Positions 32,163 through 42,319 of a DNA stretch of 64,000 bases are shown here, piece by piece. The notes under the pieces are model-generated. The model saw nothing but the letters and a program-made list of their open reading frames with translations, was not told the origin of the DNA and searched no databases. The position numbers and the translations under genes were made by a program. The first letter of the stretch is position 1. Each line of letters opens with the position of its first letter. This DNA comes from a bacterium D16-76 (GTDB lineage: Bacteria > Bacillota > Clostridia > Oscillospirales > Acutalibacteraceae), in assembly GCA_009917445.1 (NCBI GenBank), contig QZEE01000016.1, forward strand, positions 29,892 to 93,891, read 5' to 3'.

Positions 32163-33920
32163 TTACAGTGTTTTACAGCCTTCCCCTTCTGCCGGGTCGG
32201 CAAAGATCGTTTTGTAGTTGGTGTAGGTTACCATGCCGGGGCGGGCCCCCTGCGGCTTGTTTACATGGCGTACCTGGGTGTAATCCACCGGCACCTGGGC
32301 CGATGCCCTTGCCCGGCTGTGCCGTGCCGCCAGGGCCGCCGCCTGCCCCATAGCCGCCTGGGTGGGGGTGCGGCCCTCTGCCACCAGCACCGTGTGGGAA
32401 CCGGGTATATTTTTGACATGGAACCACCAATCGTTATTATTGGCGGTGCGCATAGTAAGCTGGTCGTTTTGGCGGTTGTTGCGGCCTACCAGCACGGTGA
32501 AGCCGTCGGCCACCTCAAAGCGCAGGGGGGCGCTGGGCGAGGCCTTTTGGGCCTTTTTGCCCCGCTGGGCCCGCAGGTAGCCCTGCTCGGTCAGCTCCCC
32601 GCGGATTTCAATCAAGTCCCGCTCGGTTTCGGCCCGGGCCAGGGCGTCCAGCACAGAATCTAAATATTCCAGCTCCCTTTCCGCCAGGGCGATCTGCTCC
32701 CGCAATTTCTCCTCGGCGGTCTTGGCTTTGCGGTATTCTTTATAGTATTTCTGGGCGTTTTGCGAGGGCGTTAGTGCCGGGTCCAGCTTGATATGCGTTA
32801 AGGGCTGGCCCTCCTGGTAGTAGTCCGGCAGGTCTGCCGACTGGGCCCCTTTAGGCAGGTTATACAGGTTGGCGCTGATTAAATCCCCGGCCACCCGCAG
32901 GGCGTCCCGTTGGGCGCACTGGTCCAGTTCCCCCCGCTGGGCCCCCATTTTCCGGGTAAGCCGCTCCGCATGGTTGGAGAGCATCCGCAGCAAATCCTGT
33001 TCCCGCACCCGCATGCGCTCTTGCTGGTCTTTTTCCCGGTAGAAGCCGTCCAGCAGCTGGGAGAAGGTCCCGGCGGTCTTTACGACTGCGGAGGTGCCGT
33101 ACTGGTGGATGTCCACAAAGGAAAAATCCAGCGGCTTTTTTGCTGTATCAATGGCCATAAAAGGGGTGCCGGTAAGCCCTGTCACCGTTTCTTTTAGCTG
33201 CTGCAGGAAGAATTGCAGGCGGAAGGCCTGTTCTTCTGTAAGGGTATGGGCAGTTAGCTCCCGCCCGCGCCCTGCCTGGTAGGCCACCTCCCGGCAGACA
33301 ATAGGCGACACCCCCTGCAATACGGCCAGGATCGCTTTTGAGAGCTCCATGTCACGGGGCAGGGCCCCCATGGCCTGCACGGCTTCCTGGGCCGTATGGG
33401 TAAGCAGGCACAGCTTGTCCTGGGGCGGGGGCAGGTGGTAGGTAAGCCCCGGCAGCACCAGGCGCTGGGAGGACATTTCCGCGTCCACCCGTTTTAAGGC
33501 GTCGATGATCTTGCCGTCTTCCCCGGTAAGGATGATGTTGCTGTATTTCCCCATGATCTCCATGGTCAGCGTCAACGTTACATGGTCTCCCAGCTCGTTG
33601 ACGGCGTCAAAATCAAAATGCAGGAGCCGTTCCAGCTCAGGCTGGCGTATGGCGGCGACCTTTGCCCCCTGCAATTTTTTCCGCAAAAGCATGCACAGCA
33701 TGGGCGGCTGCTTGGGGTTTTCCAGGGCCACCTCTGTCAAATGCACCCGGGCGCTGTTGGCCCTGGCGGAGAAGAGCACCCGGCAAGCACCCTCCCGGCT
33801 GCGGAAAGCCATTACCAGCTCTTCCCGGTTGGGCTGGTGGATTTTGTCTACCCGCGCCCCGATCAGCGCCCCTTCCAGCTCTTTTTGTATGTGCCGCAGA
33901 AACGCGCCGTCTAATGCCAT
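32163..33920 (-). CDS. rqcH: NFACT protein, Rqc2 homolog RqcH
   Basis: A 585-residue NFACT-family protein. RqcH binds stalled 50S-peptidyl-tRNA and adds C-terminal Ala tails that mark the nascent chain for decay. The N-terminal NFACT-N region (DGAFLRHIQKELEGALIGAR, KIHQPNREELVMAFRS), the coiled-coil middle (about 280-430) and the C-terminal NFACT-R region (TVLVGRNNRQNDQL, WWFHVKNIPGSHTVL) are all seen. Often annotated as fibronectin-binding protein. ATG at 33920 is eight bases after AGGAGG; a GTG three codons upstream is less likely. Confidence 0.92.
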   Translation of the reverse strand: MALDGAFLRHIQKELEGALIGARVDKIHQPNREELVMAFRSREGACRVLFSARANSARVHLTEVALENPKQPPMLCMLLRKKLQGAKVAAIRQPELERLLHFDFDAVNELGDHVTLTLTMEIMGKYSNIILTGEDGKIIDALKRVDAEMSSQRLVLPGLTYHLPPPQDKLCLLTHTAQEAVQAMGALPRDMELSKAILAVLQGVSPIVCREVAYQAGRGRELTAHTLTEEQAFRLQFFLQQLKETVTGLTGTPFMAIDTAKKPLDFSFVDIHQYGTSAVVKTAGTFSQLLDGFYREKDQQERMRVREQDLLRMLSNHAERLTRKMGAQRGELDQCAQRDALRVAGDLISANLYNLPKGAQSADLPDYYQEGQPLTHIKLDPALTPSQNAQKYYKEYRKAKTAEEKLREQIALAERELEYLDSVLDALARAETERDLIEIRGELTEQGYLRAQRGKKAQKASPSAPLRFEVADGFTVLVGRNNRQNDQLTMRTANNNDWWFHVKNIPGSHTVLVAEGRTPTQAAMGQAAALAARHSRARASAQVPVDYTQVRHVNKPQGARPGMVTYTNYKTIFADPAEGEGCKTL

Positions 33921-33962
33921 TGGCGCCACCTCCTTTTGATTGGGCTGCCGCCCAAACCTGCC

Positions 33963-33994
33963 TTAAGGGACTTTTTTGGAAAAAAGTCCCTTAA
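33963..33994. terminator. Long palindrome, likely terminator
   Basis: TTAAGGGACTTTTTT pairs with AAAAAAGTCCCTTAA around GG (33963-33994). It lies between the Nif3-like gene end and rqcH start, both minus strand, and resembles the hairpins in the dispersed repeats. No separate T tract follows. Confidence 0.55.
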
Positions 33995-34010
33995 GAATCT
34001 TCAAAAAACT

Positions 34011-34781
34011 TTACTTTATAATCCATTGGTGTGCGGCGGTTGTTTTTGACAGCAGGAACGCCGCGCCTGGCAGCCTTTTTCGCAGGTAGGCCGCTAGGAA
34101 TTCTGCAAACACGATTTCGGTTTCGTAGTGCCCGGCCACTACGCAGGTGACGCCGGTGGCGGCGGCAGCCAGCATTTCATGGTGTTTCATTTCTCCGGTG
34201 ACGTAGGCGTCTGCCCCTCGGCAGGCGGCAAAGGGTACGGTGCTGCCCCCGGCCCCGCTGCATAAGAACACCTTTTTAATAGCCCTGCTGCCTGGTATCA
34301 GTTGCACTGACGGGGTATCCAGCCGTTCCCGCACGGTTTTTGCAAAATCTGCGGGCAGCGGGCTTCCCTCGATTTCGCCGGAAAACAGCACGCAATCCTC
34401 CCCGAATACATCCTCCTGCCGTATGCTTTTCAGGCCCAGCCTGCCCGCCAGCGCTACATTTACCCCGCACACCGGCGAGATATCCAGGTTGGTGTGGCAG
34501 CATAGGGCCGCTATGCCCCGCCTGGCTAGCTGGTAGGGTACGCTGCGGCTGTTTAAGGTTTTGATGGGGTCAAAAATTACCGGGTGGTGGCTGATGATAA
34601 GCCCCGCGTTTATGGAGGCCGCTTCCTCTACCACCTCCGGCGTTATGTCTAGGGCCAGAAGGGCCCGGGCTACTTCGGCCGCTGGGTCGCCTACCAGAAG
34701 GCCGCTGTTGTCAAAGCTTAAAGCGCTGGCAAAGGGCGCGGCCCGGTCTATTACGTCATATACATCACAAATGCGTACCAT
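34011..34781 (-). CDS. Nif3-like dinuclear metal-centre protein
   Basis: A 256-residue protein of the Nif3/YqfO/DUF34 family, toroidal hexamers with two metals per subunit. SFDNSGLLVGD (near 22), LIISHHPVIFDP (near 61) and CHTNLDI (near 95) carry metal ligands; VVAGHYETE near the C-terminus completes the site. It is the short form without the PII-like insert. The function is unsettled; some family members have GTP cyclohydrolase-like annotations. It follows trmK, a pairing common in Firmicutes. Confidence 0.92.
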   Translation of the reverse strand: MVRICDVYDVIDRAAPFASALSFDNSGLLVGDPAAEVARALLALDITPEVVEEAASINAGLIISHHPVIFDPIKTLNSRSVPYQLARRGIAALCCHTNLDISPVCGVNVALAGRLGLKSIRQEDVFGEDCVLFSGEIEGSPLPADFAKTVRERLDTPSVQLIPGSRAIKKVFLCSGAGGSTVPFAACRGADAYVTGEMKHHEMLAAAATGVTCVVAGHYETEIVFAEFLAAYLRKRLPGAAFLLSKTTAAHQWIIK

Positions 34782-34882
34782 AGGCTTTTTTGTTCCTTTC
34801 TGGTTTTCCTCCCGGCTTGTCCGGCTTTGTGAGGGTACCGCTGTTTTTTAGACAATTTTTTAGACATACAATATTAATTCTT

Positions 34883-35593
34883 CTATGATCCCCCTTCTGG
34901 GCTTATCCCCAGGTAAACCTCCCTTACGCCTTTTATGGATTCTTCTAAGGCCTCGGCCCGGGCGGTTTCCCCTAGATGGGCCGCGCCCTTGCGCTGGTTC
35001 TCTAAAATACGCACCTGTTTTTCGGCATACAATTGTACTTCTGGGCTTCCTGGCTTTAACCGCCCCATGTATGGGTACAAGGGCGGCATGGACCCTAATT
35101 CGCCGGCAAACTCTGCCGCAAAGGCCGCGTATACCCGGCCGCCATCTACGCAGGGGCGCTCTTCGGTGATGGCAAAGCCTAACCGCCACAATCCCTCCCG
35201 CAGAAGGTCGGCACAGCTCATAGGCTGCAATACCAGGCGTTTGCCGGGGCTGCGCAGCCAGGGCGTTTCTTCCACCATCCGCAAAATGAGCTCCCCGCCC
35301 ATGCCAGCTATGACAATATCTTCTGCGTCTTCTGGGCAAAGGCCCTGAAGCCCGTCTGAGAGCAAAAAGCGCAGCTGTTTGCCTACGCCGTACCGGGCGC
35401 CATTAGACCGCGCTGTCTGCAAAGGCCCTTCGTTTACGTCTGCGGCCACAGCGCGGGGGGCCCGCCTGGCTTTCAGCAGCCAAATGGGTAAGTAGCCGTG
35501 GTCTGTGCCGATATCGGCCACCGGCGCCCCGGGCCGTGTAAGCGCCGCGCACAAGGCCAGCCGGGGGCCTAATTGAAAGAGGGGCCTTGGCAT
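34883..35593 (-). CDS. trmK: tRNA (adenine(22)-N1)-methyltransferase
   Basis: A 236-residue SAM-dependent enzyme that methylates N1 of A22 in tRNA. The SAM-binding motif VADIGTDHGYLPIWL is at about 25-39; IVIAGMGGELI near 95 and VLQPM near 120 are family marks. The C-terminal helical extension is present. The ATG at 35593 (MPRPLFQLG) follows GGAAAGGAG, so the longer upstream frame is rejected. It precedes the Nif3-like gene, the order seen in many Firmicutes. Confidence 0.93.
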   Translation of the reverse strand: MPRPLFQLGPRLALCAALTRPGAPVADIGTDHGYLPIWLLKARRAPRAVAADVNEGPLQTARSNGARYGVGKQLRFLLSDGLQGLCPEDAEDIVIAGMGGELILRMVEETPWLRSPGKRLVLQPMSCADLLREGLWRLGFAITEERPCVDGGRVYAAFAAEFAGELGSMPPLYPYMGRLKPGSPEVQLYAEKQVRILENQRKGAAHLGETARAEALEESIKGVREVYLGISPEGGS

Positions 35594-35684
35594 GGGCGGT
35601 GCTCCTTTCCGTTTTTGTATAGGCTGCTTTTCCATTATATCATCATATCATGCGGCGGCGGGCAGGGCAACCCCCAAACACACA

Positions 35685-35734
35685 AAAAAGCAAAAAAGCA
35701 GGCTGCCGCCCGGCATCTGTGGCCGCGCGGCAGC
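35685..35734 (-). terminator. Terminator of the DUF1858 gene
   Basis: GCTGCCGC/GCGGCAGC stem (35734-35702) followed on the minus strand by CTGCTTTTTTGCTTTTTT. Confidence 0.88.
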
Positions 35735-35755
35735 AAATTGGGCAGCAGGCAGGGG

Positions 35756-35956
35756 CTATTTTGCCAAATGCTGGTTGATTTTTTCTACCAGCTGGTCCGC
35801 ATCCACCCCGTGTACCGCACAGGCCTGCTCCAGCGTCTCCCCGCGGGCCGAGGGGCAGCCCAGGCAATGCATGCCCATCTCTAAGAAGTAGGGGGCTGTG
35901 GTTTCGTCCATATCAAGGATTTCCCCAATAATCATGTCTTTTGTAATAGAAGCCAT
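35756..35956 (-). CDS. DUF1858 domain protein
   Basis: A 66-residue protein that is a single DUF1858 domain: ITKDMIIGEILDMDETTAPY, then MGMHCLGCPSARGETLEQAC with the conserved CxxC. The family is often linked to hybrid-cluster or ferredoxin partners and is thought to be redox- or metal-related; the role is not established. ATG at 35956 follows AAAGGGTG. It is monocistronic, with a TTGCGC/TATAAT promoter and a strong terminator. Confidence 0.9.
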   Translation of the reverse strand: MASITKDMIIGEILDMDETTAPYFLEMGMHCLGCPSARGETLEQACAVHGVDADQLVEKINQHLAK

Positions 35957-36000
35957 TTTTTTCACCCTTTCTCACGGCGGTATGCCGTTGTACTAACCAT

Positions 36001-36029
36001 ATTATAATACCCGCAGCCACTCCGCGCAA
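36001..36029 (-). promoter_or_regulatory. Promoter of the DUF1858 gene
   Basis: Minus strand: -35 TTGCGC (36029-36024), 17 bp, -10 TATAAT (36006-36001). Confidence 0.8.
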
Positions 36030-36199
36030 TACCTGCGCCGTGAATTCTTGAAATTATTGGCGGATGCTGTTTTTTATCTGGGATAAAAAGGGAAAAGGGG
36101 GGACGCGGCCAAGGGCCTTGGAGGCCTGCCAGGCCTTTTGCTTTGCGGTGTGCTATTTGTGAAGGAATTGTTAAAAGTCAAAAAAAGCCAAAAATGGGC

Positions 36200-36228
36200 T
36201 TGACTTTTCCTGACCATGTGATTAGAAT
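36200..36228 (+). promoter_or_regulatory. Promoter of groES-groEL
   Basis: -35 TTGACT (36200-36205), 17 bp, -10 TAGAAT (36223-36228), directly followed by CIRCE. Confidence 0.9.
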
Positions 36229-36233
36229 ATGTG

Positions 36234-36679
<446 letters not shown>

Positions 36680-36693
36680 ACCCGCAACTTTAA

Positions 36694-38349
<1,656 letters not shown>

Positions 38350-38445
38350 GATAGTACGGCAGCGTCTGGAAATCACGGGGTTTTTGGTGGACAGTAGGGG
38401 AGAGTTACATCGAACTGTACACCAATGTTGACAGCTATAATAAGG

Positions 38446-38479
38446 ACCGGTGCCCTCTTGTGGGGGTACCGGCCTTTTT
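38446..38479 (+). terminator. Terminator of groESL
   Basis: CCGGTGCCC pairs with GGGGGTACCGG around a short loop (one bulge), followed by CCTTTTTG. Confidence 0.75.
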
Positions 38480-38545
38480 GTGTGTGGCTCTAATCCCAGG
38501 CGAGTGCCTAACAACGCAGAGTTAAAAAATGATGCAACAAACGTT

Positions 38546-38613
38546 GAAAATTAGTTTTAGGGTCAAACCCTTTTTTAAAAGGGTTTGTGGGGTGCGGGGC
38601 AAAGCCCCGCGGC
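38546..38613 (-). repeat. Intergenic repeat B, copy 4 (inverted)
   Basis: Read on the minus strand it gives GGGGCTTTGCCCC, CCCCACAAACCCTTTTAAAA and AGGGTTTGACCCTAAAACTA, the same wording as copy 2 at 10760-10889, in opposite orientation. Confidence 0.7.
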
Positions 38614-38668
38614 CTTGCGGCAGAAGAATGGGATGCGGGGTTGGGTGCTTCCTGATCCCAGAAAATTG

Positions 38669-38698
38669 TTGACAAGGGCCTACCATATGTGGTATACT
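38669..38698 (+). promoter_or_regulatory. Promoter of the rpmG-secE-nusG-rplKA operon
   Basis: -35 TTGACA (38669-38674), 18 bp, -10 TATACT (38693-38698). Confidence 0.88.
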
Positions 38699-38822
38699 GG
38701 TGGCACCTCGAAAAGAGGTTTTCTTTGTGTTGCCCGGTAAAGGGCGGCATGGCCTGTCTTTTTGAGGGAGGCTGGGGCACAAAGCCCCAAATTTATTTCC
38801 GTAAAACGGGAGGTGCCGACAA

Positions 38823-38972
38823 ATGCGCGTGAAGATTACACTGGCCTGCACAGAGTGCAAGCAGCGGAACTATCTCACCAAAAAGAACAAGAAGAACGAC
38901 CCCGACAGGTTGGAAATGAACAAGTATTGCCGATTCTGCCGGAAACACACCCTGCACAGGGAAACAAGATAA
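38823..38972 (+). CDS. rpmG: 50S ribosomal protein L33
   Basis: A 49-residue ribosomal protein beginning [17 protein letters not shown]. It has the four-Cys zinc ribbon (CTEC and CRFC), so it is the Zn-containing form. RBS GGGAGGT precedes the ATG. rpmG before secE and nusG is a normal Firmicutes order. The product binds the large ribosomal subunit near the E site. Confidence 0.95.
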   Translation: MRVKITLACTECKQRNYLTKKNKKNDPDRLEMNKYCRFCRKHTLHRETR

Positions 38973-38983
38973 GGGGTGTCACC

Positions 38984-39244
38984 ATGGCGGACAACGCAAA
39001 AAAGACCGAAAAGAAGCCCGAGAAAAAGGAGAACGCTTTTGTGCGCTTTTTTAGGCGCACCAAGAAGTTCTTTAAGGACTGCAAGGGCGAAGTGAAGAAG
39101 ATCGTATGGCCCACCCCCAAGGCCGTGTTTAAGAACACAGGCGTGGTGCTGGTCACCATTTTGGTGCTGGGGCTGTTCGTGTTTGCCCTGGACACGGTGT
39201 TTATGAACCTTTTGAGCTTGGTGATGGACGTTGCCAAGGCTTAA
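38984..39244 (+). CDS. secE: Preprotein translocase subunit SecE
   Basis: An 86-residue single-span SecE that stabilises the SecY channel. A charged N-terminus (residues 1-45, Lys/Glu-rich) is followed by the amphipathic segment FFKDCKGEVKKIVWPTPKAV and one transmembrane helix (about 58-80). ATG at 38984 is 11 nt after rpmG; the upstream in-frame extension overlaps rpmG and is rejected. Confidence 0.94.
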   Translation: MADNAKKTEKKPEKKENAFVRFFRRTKKFFKDCKGEVKKIVWPTPKAVFKNTGVVLVTILVLGLFVFALDTVFMNLLSLVMDVAKA

Positions 39245-39266
39245 AAGTCTGATTCGGAGGTAACAC

Positions 39267-39791
39267 ATGGCAGAGGAAGCAAGATGGTACGTGGTACACA
39301 CCTACTCCGGCTATGAGAACAAGGTAGCCTCGAACCTGGAAAAGACGGTGGAGAACCGCCAGATGCAAGAGCTGATCCAGGAGATCCGTGTGCCCACCGA
39401 AAAAGTTACCGAGATCACCGACACGGGCAAGCGCAAGGAAGTGGAGCGCAAGATCTTCCCCGGGTATGTGATTGTGAAAATGATTATGACCGACGAATCC
39501 TGGTACGCCGTGCGGAACATCCGCGGGTGCACAGGCTTCGTGGGCCCCTCCTCCAAGCCCATCCCCCTGACCGACGACGAAGTGTCCCGTTTGGGCATTG
39601 AGAAGCGGGAGGTGGAGACCAGCTACAAGGTGGGCGATTCCGTCAACATTGTAGACGGCCCCCTGGAAGGGTTTATCGGTACGGTGGAGGAAATGGATGT
39701 GGAAAAGAACCGCATCCGGGTGACGGTCTCCATGTTTGGCAGGGACACCCCTGTGGAATTGGAGCTGGACCAGGCCGAGCCGGTAGGCTGA
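39267..39791 (+). CDS. nusG: Transcription termination/antitermination protein NusG
   Basis: A 174-residue NusG with an N-terminal NGN domain (WYVVHTYSGYENKVASNLEK; IFPGYVIVKMIM; GCTGFVG) and a C-terminal KOW domain (DSVNIVDGPLEGFIGTVEEM). It binds RNA polymerase and couples it to Rho, NusE or pausing. The length and start are standard, with RBS GGAGG before 39267. It lies between secE and rplK. Confidence 0.96.
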   Translation: MAEEARWYVVHTYSGYENKVASNLEKTVENRQMQELIQEIRVPTEKVTEITDTGKRKEVERKIFPGYVIVKMIMTDESWYAVRNIRGCTGFVGPSSKPIPLTDDEVSRLGIEKREVETSYKVGDSVNIVDGPLEGFIGTVEEMDVEKNRIRVTVSMFGRDTPVELELDQAEPVG

Positions 39792-39927
39792 GGCCCTGGG
39801 CAACCACCCCCCAAAGCAGTTTTGCTGATTTGTTCTGATCGGGCGGCGCGCCTGCCCAGTGGGAGAGGCAGCTGAAATTTGAAGCGGCTGCTTCGCCTGA
39901 ACCACACATGAAAGGAAGAGAATAGAA
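39792..39927 (+). promoter_or_regulatory. rplK leader, possible L1 autoregulatory site
   Basis: The 136-nt gap contains CTGCC...GGCAG and GAAGC...GCTTC hairpins. AGTGGGAG near 39860 followed by GCTGAAAT near 39872 resembles the two strands of the L1-binding loop of 23S rRNA, and L1 is known to repress its own L11-L1 mRNA. The spacing is short and the match is by eye. Confidence 0.35.
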
Positions 39928-40353
39928 ATGGCACAGAAAGTTACGGGCTTTATCAAGCTCCAAATCCCCGCCGGCAAAGCGACCCCGGCCCCCCCTGTCG
40001 GCCCGGCCCTTGGCCAGCACGGTGTGAACATTATGGCGTTCACCAAGGAATTTAACGAGCGTACCAAAAACGACGTGGGCCTAATCATCCCTGTGGTGAT
40101 TACCGTTTACGCCGACCGCTCCTTTACCTTCATCACCAAGACCCCGCCCGCCGCCGTGCTGATTAAAAAGGCCTGCGGCATTGAGTCTGCCTCTGGCGAG
40201 CCCAACAAGAAGAAGGTTGCCAAGATTACCCGCGAGCAGGTACAGAAGATTGCCGAGCAGAAGATGCCCGACCTGAACGCTGGTTCTGTAGAAGCCGCCA
40301 TGAGCATGATTGCAGGCACCGCCCGCAGCATGGGCATTGAAGTTGTAGATTAA
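39928..40353 (+). CDS. rplK: 50S ribosomal protein L11
   Basis: A 141-residue L11. [20 protein letters not shown] and [16 protein letters not shown] at the N-terminus and the RNA-binding half ending [12 protein letters not shown] are fully typical. L11 forms the GTPase-associated centre with 23S rRNA. RBS AAAGGAAGAG precedes the ATG. The gene pairs with rplA as in nearly all bacteria. Confidence 0.97.
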   Translation: MAQKVTGFIKLQIPAGKATPAPPVGPALGQHGVNIMAFTKEFNERTKNDVGLIIPVVITVYADRSFTFITKTPPAAVLIKKACGIESASGEPNKKKVAKITREQVQKIAEQKMPDLNAGSVEAAMSMIAGTARSMGIEVVD

Positions 40354-40374
40354 GGGGCAGGGGGTATAGAGAAT

Positions 40375-41067
40375 ATGAAACACGGTAAGAAATATAGAGA
40401 GGGCGCAAAGCTCATCGACCGCCAGAAGCTGTACGAGGTAAACGAAGCCCTTGATTTGGCGGTAAAGACGGGCACCGCCAAGTTTGACGAGACCGTTGAG
40501 CTCCATGTGAAGCTGGGCGTTGACGGCCGCCACGCTGACCAGCAGGTCCGCGGCGCCATTGTGCTGCCCAACGGCACCGGCAAGAATGTGCGTGTGCTGG
40601 TAATCTGCAAGCCTGAGAAGATTGAGGATGCCCAGAACGCCGGGGCAGACTTTGTGGGCTCGGAAGAGATGGTGCAGAAGATCCAGGGCGAAGGCTGGAT
40701 GGATTTCGACGTGCTGATTACCACGCCCGACATGATGGGTATGGTAGGCCGTTTGGGTAAGCTGCTGGGCCCCCGGGGCCTGATGCCCAACCCCAAGGCC
40801 GGCACGGTGACCCCCGACGTGGCCCGCGCTGTCCAGGAAGCCAAGGCTGGTAAGATCGAGTACCGCTTGGACAAGACCAACATCATCCACTGCCCTATCG
40901 GCAAGGTTTCCTTTGGCGTGGAGAAGCTGGCTGAAAATTTCAACACCCTGATGGATGCGATTGTAAAGGCAAAGCCTTCTGCGGCTAAGGGCCAGTATGT
41001 GCGCTCCTGTGTGGTAAGCGCTACTATGGGGCCTGGCGTTAAGATCAGCCCGGCTAAGTTTATCTAA
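40375..41067 (+). CDS. rplA: 50S ribosomal protein L1
   Basis: A 230-residue L1, the mobile stalk protein near the ribosomal E site, which also acts as a translational repressor. The family signature [20 protein letters not shown] lies near 127. The start ATG at 40375 is 21 nt after rplK. A strong terminator follows directly, so rplJ/rplL are not in this operon segment, unlike in many Firmicutes. Confidence 0.97.
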   Translation: MKHGKKYREGAKLIDRQKLYEVNEALDLAVKTGTAKFDETVELHVKLGVDGRHADQQVRGAIVLPNGTGKNVRVLVICKPEKIEDAQNAGADFVGSEEMVQKIQGEGWMDFDVLITTPDMMGMVGRLGKLLGPRGLMPNPKAGTVTPDVARAVQEAKAGKIEYRLDKTNIIHCPIGKVSFGVEKLAENFNTLMDAIVKAKPSAAKGQYVRSCVVSATMGPGVKISPAKFI

Positions 41068-41083
41068 AAAAATGTCCTGTTTT

Positions 41084-41109
41084 GGGGCCCTGTTAGGGGC
41101 CCCTTTTTT
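41084..41109 (+). terminator. Terminator of the rplK-rplA operon
   Basis: GGGGCCC/GGGCCCC stem with a 5-6 nt loop, followed by TTTTTTG. Confidence 0.92.
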
Positions 41110-41153
41110 GTTTTGGGGGGTGGCGAAACGGTCTCAAATTTGCGCCAATGGAC

Positions 41154-41182
41154 TTGCGGCGGCAGGGGAAATATGGTACAAT
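41154..41182 (+). promoter_or_regulatory. Promoter-like site 1 of the surface cluster
   Basis: -35 TTGCGG (41154-41159), 17 bp, -10 TACAAT (41177-41182). Confidence 0.55.
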
Positions 41183-41365
41183 AAAAAAAGTAAACAGTTG
41201 TGGGGAGGATGGACAAAAACTGCATAAAATTGGGTATAAAATTTCGTGCAGATAGCGAGTGGACTTTTTTCCCAAATTGTGTAAAATAATAATGAATCCC
41301 AAATTTGGAATGTAGCCTTATGCCTGCAACCGGTAGGTGACGACATACCATATTTTGTATGGACC

Positions 41366-41394
41366 TTGTTTTTGGGCAGGACGTATGGTATAAT
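41366..41394 (+). promoter_or_regulatory. Promoter-like site 2 of the surface cluster
   Basis: -35 TTGTTT (41366-41371), 17 bp, -10 TATAAT (41389-41394), preceded by the CCATA/TATGG inverted repeat at 41347-41361. Confidence 0.7.
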
Positions 41395-41510
41395 GATTTG
41401 TATAGGGAGAATATTTCAAGGTTAAGCGGGCGGTTTCCTGTTTAGTCCCCTTTTTTTGATTAAAAAATAGATGTTTACGTTTTGCGGATTATTTTTTAGC
41501 GATATTTGGG

Positions 41511-41539
41511 TTGATTTTTCTGCATAAGTATAGTAAAAT
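41511..41539 (+). promoter_or_regulatory. Promoter-like site 3 of the surface cluster
   Basis: -35 TTGATT (41511-41516), 17 bp, -10 TAAAAT (41534-41539). It would give a leader of about 190 nt. Confidence 0.6.
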
Positions 41540-41733
41540 GTAGTTAGGTCATATATGTAATCGGGATAGGCAAGGGCTTTGCCCCGCAAGTGGGGCTGGT
41601 TTGGCCTTGTCCCGAAAAAGGGTGCGCCACGGGCAGTTTCCATATGGAAACTGGGAAACGGGCGGCCGCCCGTTTCATCCTCTTCTTGTTTAACCAGGGG
41701 ATGCCTGCCTGTGGGAAGGAGGGGCTTTTACCC

Positions 41734-42294
41734 ATGACAGACAAGGAATTGCACAAATTGGGAAGGCGTGAGCTTTTACAGCTCCTGCTGGCCCAGGGCC
41801 GCGAAGCGGAAAAGGCCAAAGCCAAGCTGGCTGAGGTGCAGGAGGAGATGGCCCAGTTAGAAGAAGGTTACGAGCGCCTGAAAAACAGGCTGGACGATAA
41901 GGATGCCCAGATTTTGCAGCTGCGGGAGAGCTTGCAGGCCCGGCGGCAGGGCCAGAGATTTGCGCCGGAAGAGGATTTGCACATGGATTTTGCCCAGGTG
42001 CGCGGCGGCGAAAGCCGGCCTCCTGCGCCCCCGCCTATGGCCCCGCCTTACCCTCAGCCGAGGGCGGTTTACCCGCCGCCGCAGATGGCCGCCATGTCCC
42101 GGCCCCCGGCTGCCCCTGCAAGCGGGCGGAAGCCCCGGCACGCCCAAGGCAGCGGGGCCCCAGCGCCTGCGCCCCCGGCCCGGGATGTGCGCCCGGCTCC
42201 CCGGGCTATGGAAGTGGTGCAGATTGTGGGGGGCAAGCCGCAGCCTCAAAGCCGTATGCTTTTGCGGCCCCAGCGGGTGGAGGAGGGCACTTGA
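41734..42294 (+). CDS. Coiled-coil, Pro-rich protein of unknown function
   Basis: A 186-residue protein. Residues 1-75 are helical and heptad-like (LGRRELLQLLLAQGREAEKA, QLEEGYERLKNRLDD), predicted as a coiled coil. Residues ~90-165 are Pro/Ala-rich (PPAPPPMAPPYPQP). No signal peptide or membrane span is seen, so it is cytosolic or a membrane-peripheral scaffold. ATG at 41734 follows AAGGAGGGG. It heads the pilus cluster directly before signal peptidase I. Similar short coiled-coil proteins seem to accompany pilus loci in related bacteria (from memory, not verified). Function unknown. Confidence 0.8.
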   Translation: MTDKELHKLGRRELLQLLLAQGREAEKAKAKLAEVQEEMAQLEEGYERLKNRLDDKDAQILQLRESLQARRQGQRFAPEEDLHMDFAQVRGGESRPPAPPPMAPPYPQPRAVYPPPQMAAMSRPPAAPASGRKPRHAQGSGAPAPAPPARDVRPAPRAMEVVQIVGGKPQPQSRMLLRPQRVEEGT

Positions 42295-42319
42295 GACCAT
42301 TGTGAAGTGAGGGCTGCAC

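Larger units (their letters stand above)
38350..38822. other. 473-bp gene-free stretch: terminator, repeat B, promoter
   Basis: It holds a groEL terminator (38448-38479), an inverted copy of repeat B (38546-38613), the rpmG-secE-nusG promoter (38669-38698) and a ~125-nt leader with an ACCTC/GAGGT hairpin (38704-38717) trailed by T-rich sequence. No gene is supported. Confidence 0.75.
41068..41733 (+). other. 666-bp AT-rich leader of the surface-structure cluster
   Basis: After the rplA terminator the DNA becomes distinctly AT-rich (41200-41560) with no supported gene. It holds three promoter-like sites (41154, 41366, 41511), an imperfect TGCATAAAATT hairpin near 41220, and CATACCATATTTTGTATGG (41343-41361), an inverted repeat just upstream of the second promoter. 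The final ~150 bp (41580-41733) are GC-rich. Confidence 0.7.

Noticed and set aside
38428..38441. TTGACA and TATAAT-like text after groEL
   Set aside because: The TTGACA (38428) and TATAAT (38436) are only two bases apart, so they cannot form a promoter together, and a terminator follows directly.
41209..41289. 26-codon frame in the surface-cluster leader
   Set aside because: GGGGAGG directly abuts the ATG, leaving no proper spacing, and no conservation can be assessed.
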